NCBI GenBank assembly: GCA_946479515.1
Contig: CAMLGF010000002.1
Location: forward strand, 62,001 to 126,000
From: an uncultured Pseudomonadota bacterium
GTDB taxonomy: Bacteria; Pseudomonadota; Gammaproteobacteria; Steroidobacterales; Steroidobacteraceae
Reading direction: 5' to 3'
DNA length: 64,000 nucleotides
Shown here piece by piece: positions 35,819-44,578 of this stretch. Position numbers and translations under genes: made by a program. The notes under the pieces were generated by a model. The model was not told where the DNA came from. It did no database searches and saw nothing but the letters and a program-made list of their open reading frames with translations. Each line of letters opens with the position of its first letter. Position 1 is the stretch's first letter.

Positions 35819-36485
35819 GCCTCGGCAGATACCTGCGCGGACGCCCGATCGGCGCGAGCGAGGCTTCGAGGTCGAGCGCCTGCGCCTGCGCACGAACCCA
35901 GTCGTGCGCGCCAAACGGACGCTGCCGGTTCACGCAGGTTCGGATCGCCGCCAACTCGGCCTCGGTCTGCGGCTCGTTCACGAGGTGTCGCCAGTAGCTG
36001 GGCAGCGCAACGGGCGCCTCCGCCAGGCACACCGGCGGCGAGCGCGAGCCGCGCCAGCTCAGACTGCCCCAACGCCAGTCTTCCGCGCGCTCCACCAGGT
36101 TGGCGCGCAGCGCATTCCTCTCCACATAGCGCAGGATCGTCAGCAGGTGGTGATCGCCCTGCGCGGGAAAAGCCTTGAACCGCCCCTGCCACATCCGGCC
36201 CGTGGTTGCGTACTTCGCGTGATGCCAGCGGACATGCGTCGTGAACACCCACTGCATCCATCGCGACAGATCGCCGGCCGCCGCGGGCCGCACCACCATG
36301 TGGACATGGTTTGGCATCAGGCACATCGCGAGTATGGGCAGTTCCAGCCGCTCTTGCGCGCGTGCGATCAGCGCCAGGAACTGGGCGTAATCGTCGGTAC
36401 CGTGGAAGATCCTTGCGCGCCGGTTCGCCCGATTGAGCACGTGGTAGCAGTAGCCGGGAATGATGGCGCGAGCGGTCCGGGGCAT
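35802..36485 (-). CDS. REP-associated tyrosine transposase (RAYT)
   Basis: A 227-residue Y1 HUH single-strand transposase. ATG36485 starts MPRTARAIIPGYCYHVLNRANRR, the usual family opening. The metal-binding HUH motif is MPNHVHMVV (His60, His62). The probable nucleophile is Tyr120 in LLTILRYVERNALRANLV, and EDWRWGSLSWR follows as in relatives. The last codons (Val-Pro-Val-Phe-stop) are read from REP copy B, the TAG coming from the palindrome centre. The family nicks and rejoins REP DNA as single strands; it is not known to mobilise its own gene often. Confidence 0.93.
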   Translation of the reverse strand: MPRTARAIIPGYCYHVLNRANRRARIFHGTDDYAQFLALIARAQERLELPILAMCLMPNHVHMVVRPAAAGDLSRWMQWVFTTHVRWHHAKYATTGRMWQGRFKAFPAQGDHHLLTILRYVERNALRANLVERAEDWRWGSLSWRGSRSPPVCLAEAPVALPSYWRHLVNEPQTEAELAAIRTCVNRQRPFGAHDWVRAQAQALDLEASLAPIGRPRRYLPRRVPVF

Positions 36486-36606
36486 GCGCGTCAGGGTAGT
36501 TGGGTGTGCCGATCGTCGGCACCCGGAAAGCTGCTCAGAGCACGCAGAAATGCGTTGCCTGGGCCCGCACTGGTTGCCGTGAGGATGGTCGCGGGAAAAA
36601 AGAGCC

Positions 36607-36644
36607 GCGTCCCCGTTTTCTAGAAAACGAGGAATGTCCCCATT
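36607..36644 (-). repeat. REP element, copy C
   Basis: The exact reverse complement of copy B (38 of 38 bases). Read on the minus strand it begins at the TAA stop (36645-36643) of the small membrane-protein gene and has the same GTTTTCTAGAAAAC core at 36615-36628. It lies 121 bases upstream of the RAYT start codon. Confidence 0.95.
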
Positions 36645-37011
36645 AAAGCAGGCCGTAGGTCGGGCCGAAGTCATGGCCGGTGACTCGGGCCGCGCGCTGC
36701 GTGAGTTCGACGTGATTGCGCAGAAACACCAGCAGCGTCAGCAGGCAGGCAATGGCGGCCAGCGATGCGGCGAGGCGCGAAGTGGCCTCGGAGGCCTTGC
36801 GCGCCAGCACGACGCAGATCAGTCCCAGCCCGAGGAACACGATGGCGAACACTCGGGTCGTGGACGCGGCCACTTCCCAGGTATCGGTGAGCGAAGCGCC
36901 GAGCTGCTGGTCGGTGAAGGGCGGGTGCGACCATTCATACAGGCCGAGCGCCAGCGCCAGCAGCGCGAAACCCAGCACCAGCCAGGGCAGCACACGCGCC
37001 AGCACCGGCAT
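36643..37011 (-). CDS. Small three-helix membrane protein
   Basis: A 122-residue protein with three hydrophobic segments (about 4-24, 51-70 and 80-97) and no motif I recognise. ATG37011 shares one base with the aminotransferase stop (TGATG), so translation is coupled to that gene; an upstream GTG at 37020 is a possible alternative. Its stop codon forms the start of REP copy C. Cotranscription with the aminotransferase does not by itself indicate a shared function. Confidence 0.7.
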   Translation of the reverse strand: MPVLARVLPWLVLGFALLALALGLYEWSHPPFTDQQLGASLTDTWEVAASTTRVFAIVFLGLGLICVVLARKASEATSRLAASLAAIACLLTLLVFLRNHVELTQRAARVTGHDFGPTYGLL

Positions 37012-38351
37012 CAGGCGCACTCCCGCAGTGCCTGCGACAGCACGCCGAACAGCTCATCCACGTGCTGCTGCTCGATGATGAGCGCTGGCGACAGTGCAAT
37101 CGTGTCGCCGGTGGTGCGGATCAGCAGTCCCCGCTCGAAGCACTGCAGATAGACGTCGAAGGCCCGCTTGCCGGGCGCGCCGGGCGCCGGTTCGAGCTCG
37201 ATACCGGCCACCAGTCCGTAATTGCGGATGTCGATGACGTGCGGCAGCCCGCGCAAGGCATGCACCGCATTCTCGAAGGCCGGCGCCAGGGTCTTCGCGC
37301 GCGTGAGCAGGCCTTCGCGCTGGTAGATGTCCAATGCCGCGAGTCCGGCCGCGCAGGCGATGGGATGCGCCGAGTACGTGTAGCCATGGAACAGCTCGAT
37401 GCCGGCGGGCCCCTGCATGAAGGTCTCGTAGATCGACTTCGACACCAGCACGGCGCCCATGGGCACGGCGCCATTGGTCAGCCCCTTGGCGCAGGTGATG
37501 ATGTCGGGAACGACGCCGAACTCCTGGGCGGCGAATGCCGATCCGGTGCGACCGAATCCCGTGATCACCTCGTCGAAGATGAGCAGGATGCCGTGCCGAT
37601 CGCAGATGTCGCGCAGTCGCTGCAGGTAACCCACCGGCGGCAGCACCACGCCCGTGGAGCCCGCGAGCGGCTCGACGATGACGGCGGCAATGGTCGAGGC
37701 ATCGTGCAGCGCGACCAGCCGCTCGAGATCGCCGGCGAGTTCCGCGCCGTGCGCGGGCAGGCCGCGGGTGAACGCATTGCGCGCCGGATCGTGCGTGTGC
37801 CGCAGGTGATCCACGCCCGGAATCATGGCCGTGGGCCAGGCCTTGCGATTGGCCACCATGCCGCCCACGCTGATGCCGCCGAAGCCCACGCCGTGATATC
37901 CGCGCTCGCGACCTAACAACCTGACGCGTGCCGCGTCGCCGCGTGCCCGGTGATAGGCCAGTGCGATCTTGAGCGCGGTGTCCACCGACTCCGAACCCGA
38001 GTTGGTGAAGAACACGTGCTCCAGCGCGGGTCGCGCCGCTGCCGCCGGCTGTGGCTTCGCGATCCGCACCAGCGCGTCGGCCAGCTGGAACGCGGCCGGA
38101 TGCCCCATCTGGAATGGTGGGGCGTAGTCCATCTGCGCGAGCTGCCGCGACACCGCCTCGGTGATCTCCGGGCGGCCATGACCGGCGTTCACGCACCACA
38201 GTCCGGCCACGCCATCCAGCACTTTGCGGCCTTCCGGGGTCTCGTAGTACATGCCCGACGCGCGCGCGAGCATGCGCGGCTTGTCCTTGAACTGGCGGTT
38301 CGCGGTGAACGGCATCCAGTAAGCGTCGAGCGGGATGGCTGGGTCTGGCAT
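37011..38351 (-). CDS. Class III aminotransferase (putrescine or omega-amino acid:pyruvate type)
   Basis: A 446-residue PLP enzyme beginning MPDPAIPLDAYWMPFTANRQFK, characteristic of omega-amino acid-pyruvate and polyamine aminotransferases. GLWCVNAGHGRPEI, FFTNSGSESVDTALKIA, LIFDEVITGFGRTGS and the PLP lysine in DIITCAKGLTNGAVPMGAV are all present. It diverges from a PuuR-like regulator and PuuC-like dehydrogenase only 42 bases away. Together with the puuA/B/D genes at 60-64 kb this suggests a polyamine or GABA/beta-alanine amino-group acceptor role. Distinguishing SpuC-like putrescine:pyruvate from beta-alanine:pyruvate activity needs phylogeny. Confidence 0.88.
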   Translation of the reverse strand: MPDPAIPLDAYWMPFTANRQFKDKPRMLARASGMYYETPEGRKVLDGVAGLWCVNAGHGRPEITEAVSRQLAQMDYAPPFQMGHPAAFQLADALVRIAKPQPAAAARPALEHVFFTNSGSESVDTALKIALAYHRARGDAARVRLLGRERGYHGVGFGGISVGGMVANRKAWPTAMIPGVDHLRHTHDPARNAFTRGLPAHGAELAGDLERLVALHDASTIAAVIVEPLAGSTGVVLPPVGYLQRLRDICDRHGILLIFDEVITGFGRTGSAFAAQEFGVVPDIITCAKGLTNGAVPMGAVLVSKSIYETFMQGPAGIELFHGYTYSAHPIACAAGLAALDIYQREGLLTRAKTLAPAFENAVHALRGLPHVIDIRNYGLVAGIELEPAPGAPGKRAFDVYLQCFERGLLIRTTGDTIALSPALIIEQQHVDELFGVLSQALRECA

Positions 38352-38393
38352 GTTCGACTCCGGGAGTTGCGCCGGATCATAATGCTTCGGCGT

Positions 38394-38942
38394 ATGTCCA
38401 TCGACGTTGGCGCCCGACTCAAACACGTTCGCGAGCTGCACGGCCTGTCGCAGCGCGAGCTGGCGCGGCGCGCGGGCGTCACCAACGGCCTCATCTCACT
38501 GATCGAGCAGAACCGCGTCAGCCCCTCGGTAGGCTCGCTCAAGAAGGTGCTCGACGGAGTTCCGCTGTCCATGGCGGAATTCTTCACCCTGGACGTGACC
38601 AGCGCCGCCCAGGTGTTCTATGCCGCCGACGAGCTGGTGGAGATCGGCGGCGAGGGTGCTTCGCTGCGGCTGGTCGCCGCACAGCGGCCCGGACGCCAGC
38701 TCACTGTCTTGCACGAGCGCTACGAACCGGGCGCCGCCACCGGCGAGGAAATGCTCAGCCACCGGGGCGAAGAGGGCGGCGTCGTCGTGCGCGGCAGGAT
38801 CGAGCTGACCGTGGGCGGCCAGAGCCGGGTGCTCGAGGCGGGCGATGCCTACTATTTCTCCAGCGCCACGCCGCACAAGTTCCGCAATGTCGGCCGGGAG
38901 GTCTGTGAGATCATCTCGGCATCCACCCCGCCCACGTTCTAG
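38394..38942 (+). CDS. puuR: XRE-cupin regulator, PuuR-like
   Basis: A 182-residue repressor-type protein. Residues 3-60 are the helix-turn-helix (VGARLKHVRELHGLSQRELARRAGVTNGLISLIEQNRVSPSVGSL), and residues 105-180 a cupin effector domain (VLEAGDAYYFSSATPHKFRNVG). This is the arrangement of PuuR, which represses putrescine catabolism. ATG38394 gives the family's short lead; ATG38382 in frame is possible. It is followed after 7 bases by the aldehyde dehydrogenase gene and diverges from the aminotransferase, so it probably controls both. The symbol rests on similarity and context. Confidence 0.8.
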   Translation: MSIDVGARLKHVRELHGLSQRELARRAGVTNGLISLIEQNRVSPSVGSLKKVLDGVPLSMAEFFTLDVTSAAQVFYAADELVEIGGEGASLRLVAAQRPGRQLTVLHERYEPGAATGEEMLSHRGEEGGVVVRGRIELTVGGQSRVLEAGDAYYFSSATPHKFRNVGREVCEIISASTPPTF

Positions 38943-38949
38943 CAGGCCC

Positions 38950-40455
38950 ATGTCCGCACAGCCGCAGATCTCCGCCGCCGAATGGCGCGCCCGCGCCGCC
39001 GCGCTGAAGCCCCGTTCACAGGCGTTCATCGAGGGCAGGTTCGTCGCCGCGGCCAGCGGCGCCACCTTCGACAACATCAACCCCGCCACCGGCAGGTCGC
39101 TGGGTGCGGTGGCCTCGGGCGACGACGTCGACGTCGACCGCGCGGTCGCGAGCGCGCGCGCCGCGTTCCGCCAGGGAAGCTGGGCCGGCATGCCGCCCAA
39201 GGCGCGCAAGAAGGTGCTGCTGAAGCTCGCCGACCTGATGCTGCAGCATCGCGAGGAGCTTGCGCTGCTCGAGACATTGGACATGGGCAAGCCCATCGCC
39301 GACAGCCTGGCGGTCGACATTCCCTCGGCGGCCAACTGCATCCGCTGGTACGGCGAGGCAGTGGACAAGATCTATGACGAAGTCGCGCCCACGGGCCCGC
39401 AGGCGCTCGCCACCATCACGCGCGAGCCCATGGGTGTGGTCGGCGCCATCGTGCCCTGGAATTTCCCGCTGCTCATGGCGAGCTGGAAGATCGGACCGGT
39501 GCTCGCGGCCGGCAATTCGCTGGTGCTCAAGCCATCGGAGAAATCGCCGTTGACGGCCTTGCGCGTCGCCGAGCTCGCGGTCGAGGCGGGCGTGCCGCCC
39601 GGTGTGTTCAACGTGGTGCCGGGTTTCGGCCACACTGCCGGCAAGGCGCTGGCCGCGCACATGGATGTGGATTGCATCGCCTTCACCGGTTCCACCGCCA
39701 CCGGCAAGACGGTGATGCAGCTCGCGGCGCAATCCAATCTCAAGAAAGTGGGGCTGGAGTGCGGCGGCAAGTCGCCCAATATCGTCATGGCCGACGCGCC
39801 GGATCTCGACAAGGCCGCGACCGCCGCGGCCTTCGCCATCTTCTTCAACCAGGGCGAGATGTGTTCGGCGGGCTCGAGACTTCTGGTGGAAGCGTCCATC
39901 AAGGACGCCCTGCTGGAGAAGATCGCCCGCGTGGGACGCGACATGCAGCCCGGCGATCCGCTGGACCCGGCCACCCGGCTCGGCGCCATCGTCGACGAGA
40001 CGCAGATGCAACGCGTGCTGTCGTACATCGACGCGGGCAGGAGCGACGGCGCCCGCATCGCCCTCGGCGGCGCGCGCGTGCGCAGCGACAGCGGCGGCTT
40101 TTTCATCGAGCCCACGGTGTTCGATGGCGTGCGTTCCGACATGCGCATCGCGCGCGAGGAGATTTTCGGACCGGTGCTCGCGACCCTCACGTTCGGCAAC
40201 GTCGATGAGGCGATACAGATCGCCAATGACGTGGAGTACGGACTCGCCGCGGCGATCTGGACCCGTGACATCAACATCGCGCATCGCACTGCGCGCGCGC
40301 TGCGCGCGGGCACGGTGTACGTGAACTGCTACGACGCCGACGACATCACCGTGCCCTTCGGCGGCTTCAAGCAGTCCGGCATCGGCCGCGACAAGTCGCT
40401 GCATGCCTTCGACAAGTACACCGAACTCAAGACCACGTGGATCGAACTGAGCTGA
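38950..40455 (+). CDS. puuC: Aldehyde dehydrogenase, PuuC-like
   Basis: A 501-residue NAD(P)-dependent dehydrogenase. The catalytic Glu lies in GLECGGKSPNIVMAD and the nucleophile Cys in FFNQGEMCSAGSRLL; NPATG near residue 45, VPWNFPLLMASWK and the C-terminal PFGGFKQSGIGRDKSLHA are typical. Best resemblance is to gamma-glutamyl-gamma-aminobutyraldehyde dehydrogenase PuuC, which oxidises the product of PuuB. Starting at ATG38950, it sits 7 bases after the PuuR-like gene. The next gene's GTG lies 19 bases inside its 3' end. Confidence 0.88.
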   Translation: MSAQPQISAAEWRARAAALKPRSQAFIEGRFVAAASGATFDNINPATGRSLGAVASGDDVDVDRAVASARAAFRQGSWAGMPPKARKKVLLKLADLMLQHREELALLETLDMGKPIADSLAVDIPSAANCIRWYGEAVDKIYDEVAPTGPQALATITREPMGVVGAIVPWNFPLLMASWKIGPVLAAGNSLVLKPSEKSPLTALRVAELAVEAGVPPGVFNVVPGFGHTAGKALAAHMDVDCIAFTGSTATGKTVMQLAAQSNLKKVGLECGGKSPNIVMADAPDLDKAATAAAFAIFFNQGEMCSAGSRLLVEASIKDALLEKIARVGRDMQPGDPLDPATRLGAIVDETQMQRVLSYIDAGRSDGARIALGGARVRSDSGGFFIEPTVFDGVRSDMRIAREEIFGPVLATLTFGNVDEAIQIANDVEYGLAAAIWTRDINIAHRTARALRAGTVYVNCYDADDITVPFGGFKQSGIGRDKSLHAFDKYTELKTTWIELS

Positions 40456-41879
40456 GCGCGGCCGGCTTTCCCCTGGACGGGCCGTTGGCCTTCGTCGACG
40501 TGGAGACCACGGGCGGCAACGCCGCGCTGCACCGCGTGATCGAGGTGGCGGTGGTCGGCGCCCGTGCCGACGAGCTGCAATTCGAATGGCGCAGCTTCGT
40601 GAATCCGGGCGTACGGCTGTCACCGGCGATCCGCGCGCTCACCGGCATCGACGACGACGTGCTTGCCGATGCGCCCACTTTTGCGCAGGTGGCGGACGAA
40701 CTGCGCCAGCGGCTGGACGGCCGCGTGTTCGTGGCGCACAACGCGCGCTTCGATTACGGCTTCATACGCCGCGAGTTCTCGCGCGCCGGGCATGACTGGC
40801 GCAGTCCGTCGCTGTGCACGGTGCGGCTCTCGCGCCGGCTGTATCCGGAGATGGAGCGGCACAACCTCGACGCGGTGATCGAATATCACGGGCTCGACGT
40901 GCCCGCGCGCCATCGTGCGCTGCCGGACGCGCAGGCGCTGTGGAAATTCTGGCGCGAGCTGCGCGCCGCCTGGCCGCGCGACGAACTGCAGGACGTGCTG
41001 GATGCGCTGGCTCGCCACGCGGAGGTGCCGCCCGGCGTGCGCGCCGATCTGGCCGACGATCTGCCGGAGGAACCCGGCGTGTACCGCCTGTTCGGCGTGG
41101 ACGAGGCGGGCGAGGAGTCGCTGCTGTACGTGGGCAAGGCCAACAACCTGCGCGAGCGCGTGTTCGATCACTTCCGCGGCCGCGATCCGAAGTCGCAGCG
41201 ACTGGCCGCGCAGACATGCAAGGTGACCTGGACGGTCACGGCCGGCGAACTCGGCGCACTGCTTCTCGAGGCGCGTGAAGTGCGCGAGCGTCAGCCGGTG
41301 TACAACAAGCAGCTGCGTGGCGCCGGTCCGCGTTACGCGTGGTTGTTCGAGGGCGATGCGCCGCCGCGGCTCATCGCGCTCGACTCGCAGGCACTGTGCG
41401 GCGGCAATGCCTATGGTTCCTGGCGTTCGGAACGCGACGCGCGCCGCGCGCTGACCGAGCTGGCGCGCGAGAAGCATTGGTGCCTGAAGATCCTGGGGCT
41501 GGAGGCGGGCGAAGGATCGTGCTTCGGGCTGCAGGTCGAACGCTGCACCGGCGTCTGCGTCGGCCGCGAACCGGTGACGCTGCACCTGGCGCGGGTGCGC
41601 CTGGGGCTGGCACGGCAGCACCTGCCTCCCTGGCCGCATGACGGGCCGGTGGTGATCCCGGAAGGCCAGGGCGAGCGCCGGCAATACCACCTGGTGGACG
41701 CCTGGCAGCACCTGGCCACCTTCGATGGCGACGAGGCCGAGGACGGTCTGTCGAACTACTCGCGCTTGCGGCGTCACCCGCGCGCCTTCGACGCGGACGT
41801 CTTCCGCATCCTCAAGCGCGCCTTGCGCACGCGACGCGTCATGCCGCTTCCCAGGCCGCGCGAGGACGACTGGTCGTGA
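40437..41879 (+). CDS. DEDDh exonuclease fused to a GIY-YIG (UvrC-like) domain
   Basis: A 480-residue fusion. Residues 18-175 form a DnaQ-type 3'-5' exonuclease: Exo I FVDVETTGG, Exo II VAHNARFDYGFI, Exo III HRALPDAQAL, i.e. the DEDDh set. Residues 205-290 are a GIY-YIG nuclease domain (EPGVYRLFGVDEAGEESLLYVGKANNLRERVFDHF), as in UvrC and Cho. The C-terminal 180 residues include a Cys pair (GSCFGLQVERCTGVCVG) resembling the UvrC Cys-rich region. Such proteins are annotated as PolC-like or Cho-related nucleases; a role in excision repair is plausible. Start GTG40437 overlaps puuC, and the stop overlaps rlmKL by four bases. Confidence 0.85.
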   Translation: MDRTELSAAGFPLDGPLAFVDVETTGGNAALHRVIEVAVVGARADELQFEWRSFVNPGVRLSPAIRALTGIDDDVLADAPTFAQVADELRQRLDGRVFVAHNARFDYGFIRREFSRAGHDWRSPSLCTVRLSRRLYPEMERHNLDAVIEYHGLDVPARHRALPDAQALWKFWRELRAAWPRDELQDVLDALARHAEVPPGVRADLADDLPEEPGVYRLFGVDEAGEESLLYVGKANNLRERVFDHFRGRDPKSQRLAAQTCKVTWTVTAGELGALLLEAREVRERQPVYNKQLRGAGPRYAWLFEGDAPPRLIALDSQALCGGNAYGSWRSERDARRALTELAREKHWCLKILGLEAGEGSCFGLQVERCTGVCVGREPVTLHLARVRLGLARQHLPPWPHDGPVVIPEGQGERRQYHLVDAWQHLATFDGDEAEDGLSNYSRLRRHPRAFDADVFRILKRALRTRRVMPLPRPREDDWS

Positions 41880-44047
41880 GCGGCCAGCGCTTTCTCGCGT
41901 CGAGCCCGCGCGGATTCGGCGACCTGCTGGCGCAGGAGCTGCGCGCGCTGGGCGCCGCGGACGTGCGCGAGCGCGCGCTGGGGGTGGAGTTCACCGGCGA
42001 CCTCGCGACGGCCTATCGCACCTGCCTGGAATCGCGCGTGGCGTCGCGGGTGTTCCTGGTGCTGGCCGAATTCGATGCACCCACCGACCAGGCCTTCTAC
42101 GACGCCGTGCGCGCGCTCGACTGGCGGCCGCACGTCGATCCGCGCCGTACGCTGGCCTGCGATTTCTCGGGCCGGCACCCGGCCCTCACGCACACGCGCT
42201 TCGGCGCGCTGCGCCTGAAGGACGGCATCTGCGATCAGCTGCGCGACGTCGCCGGCCAACGCCCGGACGTTTCGCCCGAGCGGCCCGCGGTGCGCGTGCA
42301 CGCCCACGCGAACGGCCCGCGCGTGACGGTGTCGTTGGACCTGTCGGGCGAAGGACTGCATCGCCGCGGCTACCGCGCCGAGGCCGGCGAGGCGCCGCTG
42401 CGCGAGAACCTTGCCGCGGGCATCCTGTTGCGCGCGGGCTGGGCCGGGAAATGCGCTGCCGCGAGCGAATTCCTCGATCCGATGTGCGGCTCCGGCACGC
42501 TGGTCATCGAGGCCGCCATGATCGCCGCGCGCATGGTGCCGAACGCCCGTCGACACTACTTCGGTTTCCTCGGCTGGCCGGGGCACGACGGAGTGACCTG
42601 GGAACGCCTCCGGGAGGAGGCGTTGGCGCGCGAGATCAGGCCGGCGATCGCACTGCGCGGCCAGGATGCCGACGAAAGGGTACTCGAAGCGGCGCGGGCC
42701 AATGCAGTTCGCGCGGGGCTCGGCGAGGTGGTGAGTTTCACGCGCGGCCAGATGCGTGCGGCGCGCCCCACGGTCGAGGGCCGCGGATTCCTCGCCACCA
42801 ATCCACCCTATGGCGTGCGCCTCGAAGACCGCGATGCCGCGCGTGCCCTGATGAAGGAGCTCGGCGCGCTGCTGCGCCAGCATTTCATCGGCTGGGATGC
42901 CGCCATCCTGGCCGGTTCGCCCGACGCGGGACTCGAGCTCGGCATCCGTGCCGAACGCGTGCACACGGTGTGGAATGGCGCGCTCGAATGCCGGCTGTTG
43001 CGGCTCGAGATCGGCGCTGCCGCGGCCCGGCAGTTCTTCCACAAGGGAGGAGCGGCGCGCATCGACGAGTCCCTGGCGGAGTCGCCGGGCTCGAAGATGT
43101 TCGGCAACCGCCTGGCGAAGAACCTCAAGCAGCTCGAGAAGTGGGCGGCGAAGGAGCAGGTGAGCTGCTTTCGCATCTACGACGCCGACATGCCCGAGTA
43201 CTCCTTCGCCATCGATCGCTATGCCGAGGCGGACGGCGAGCGTGTGTGGCTGTACGTGCAGGAATACGCCGCTCCCAGGACCATCGAGCCCGAAGCCGTG
43301 CAACGCCGGCGCAACGAGGCGCTGGCCGCACTGCCCGGGGTCACGGGCGTGCCCGCCGAGCGCATCCATCTGCGGCAGCGCCGGCGCACCACGCGCGGCG
43401 AGCAGTACGAGAAGTTAGGGGAATCGGCCGAGTTCCAGCTGGTGGCCGAGAGCGGCCTGCGGTTCTGGGTGAACTTCACCGACTACCTGGACACCGGGCT
43501 GTTCCTCGATCACCGCATCACCAGACAGCGCCTGCGCGCCGACGCCGCGCGCACCCGGTTCCTGAACCTCTTTGCCTACACCGGCAGCGCCACCGTGTAT
43601 GCCGCGGCCGGCCGTGCGCGCGAGACCACCACGGTGGACATGTCGGCCACCTACCTGGACTGGGCGCGGCGCAATCTCGCGGTGAACGGCTTCTCGGGTT
43701 CCGGCCACCAATTCGTCCAGGCGGACTGCATCGCGTGGCTCAAGGCAGCCGTGGCGGAGCGCCGCGCTTTCGACCTGATATTCCTGGACCCGCCCACGTT
43801 CTCCAACAGCAAGCGCATGGACGACGTCCTCGATGTGCAGCGAGATCACGCCGACCTGGTGCATCGCTGCATGGCGCTGCTGGCGCGCGGTGGCAAGCTG
43901 GTGTTCTCCAACAATGCGCAGAAGTTCAAGCTCGATCCGGCGCTGGCCGAGAGCTACGTGGTCCAGGACATCACCCGCGCGACATTGCCCCGGGACTTCG
44001 AGCGCAACCCACGCATTCACCAGTGTTTCGAGATCACCCCACGCTGA
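41876..44047 (+). CDS. rlmL: Bifunctional 23S rRNA methyltransferase RlmK/RlmL
   Basis: A 723-residue enzyme making m2G2445 and m7G2069 in 23S rRNA. The N-terminal THUMP-containing RlmL half has FLDPMCGSGTLVIEAAMIAA (SAM site) and the amino-methylation motif TNPPYGVR. The C-terminal RlmK half has DTGLFLDHRITRQRLRADA, FLNLFAYTGSATVYAA and the IFLDPPTFSNSKRM motif. Fusion of the two enzymes is typical of Gammaproteobacteria. The GTG start overlaps the preceding stop (GTGA). It ends the plus-strand run that begins with puuR. Confidence 0.95.
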   Translation: MSGQRFLASSPRGFGDLLAQELRALGAADVRERALGVEFTGDLATAYRTCLESRVASRVFLVLAEFDAPTDQAFYDAVRALDWRPHVDPRRTLACDFSGRHPALTHTRFGALRLKDGICDQLRDVAGQRPDVSPERPAVRVHAHANGPRVTVSLDLSGEGLHRRGYRAEAGEAPLRENLAAGILLRAGWAGKCAAASEFLDPMCGSGTLVIEAAMIAARMVPNARRHYFGFLGWPGHDGVTWERLREEALAREIRPAIALRGQDADERVLEAARANAVRAGLGEVVSFTRGQMRAARPTVEGRGFLATNPPYGVRLEDRDAARALMKELGALLRQHFIGWDAAILAGSPDAGLELGIRAERVHTVWNGALECRLLRLEIGAAAARQFFHKGGAARIDESLAESPGSKMFGNRLAKNLKQLEKWAAKEQVSCFRIYDADMPEYSFAIDRYAEADGERVWLYVQEYAAPRTIEPEAVQRRRNEALAALPGVTGVPAERIHLRQRRRTTRGEQYEKLGESAEFQLVAESGLRFWVNFTDYLDTGLFLDHRITRQRLRADAARTRFLNLFAYTGSATVYAAAGRARETTTVDMSATYLDWARRNLAVNGFSGSGHQFVQADCIAWLKAAVAERRAFDLIFLDPPTFSNSKRMDDVLDVQRDHADLVHRCMALLARGGKLVFSNNAQKFKLDPALAESYVVQDITRATLPRDFERNPRIHQCFEITPR

Positions 44048-44155
44048 GGCTGGGGTTGTCCGACAAGCCTTGAAGGTGGACGAGGCTCCAGGCTGACGGT
44101 ACAACGGGCCTCCCCAACCACCAGCGGCGCTCGCGCGGCGGGCAATGGAGTCACG

Positions 44156-44578
44156 ATGATCAAGAAAGGTTCCGCGGCCTGGAAAGGCAGTCTCACGGAT
44201 GGCAACGGCACGATCTCCGCCGAGTCGGGCGCGCTCAAGAGCGTGCCCTATGGATTCAAGGCACGCTTCGAGGATGGCCCCGGCACGAACCCCGAGGAAC
44301 TCATCGCCGCCGCGCATGCGGCCTGCTACTCCATGGCGCTGTCCGCGGGCCTCGGCAAGGCGGGTTTCACCCCGGATTCCATCGAGACCACGGCGGCCGT
44401 GCGTCTCGAGAAGGTCGGCGACGGGTTCGCGATCACGCACAGCGACCTGGTGTGCGTGGCCAGGGTGCCCAACATCGACGACAAGACCTTCATGGAGATC
44501 GCCGAGCAGACCAAGTCCGGCTGCCCCGTGTCGAAGGTGTTGAACGCGAAGATCAGCCTGGCGGCCAAGCTGGCCTAG
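44156..44578 (+). CDS. osmC: OsmC-family organic hydroperoxide reductase
   Basis: A 140-residue thiol peroxidase that reduces organic hydroperoxides using two cysteines, here in AAHAACYSMALS and TKSGCPVSKVLN. TNPEELIAAAHAACYSM is the family signature; length equals E. coli OsmC (143). TGGAGT precedes ATG44156. It converges with the DUF4139 pair with no gap between stops. Confidence 0.93.
   Translation: MIKKGSAAWKGSLTDGNGTISAESGALKSVPYGFKARFEDGPGTNPEELIAAAHAACYSMALSAGLGKAGFTPDSIETTAAVRLEKVGDGFAITHSDLVCVARVPNIDDKTFMEIAEQTKSGCPVSKVLNAKISLAAKLA

Larger units (their letters stand above)
35781..36644. mobile_element. RAYT unit: transposase gene bracketed by inverted REPs
   Basis: An 864-base unit consisting of a REP-associated tyrosine transposase gene between two identical 38-base REP elements in inverted orientation (35781-35818 and 36607-36644). 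It sits exactly between the stop codons of two convergent genes, a MATE exporter and a small membrane-protein gene, and disrupts neither. Such RAYT units are domesticated relatives of IS200/IS605 and are generally thought to maintain REP families. Confidence 0.88.

Noticed and set aside
38352..38393. PuuR-type operator in the aminotransferase-regulator gap
   Set aside because: ATCATAATGC is only loosely like the E. coli site and the 12-mer of the puuA-puuD gap is absent.
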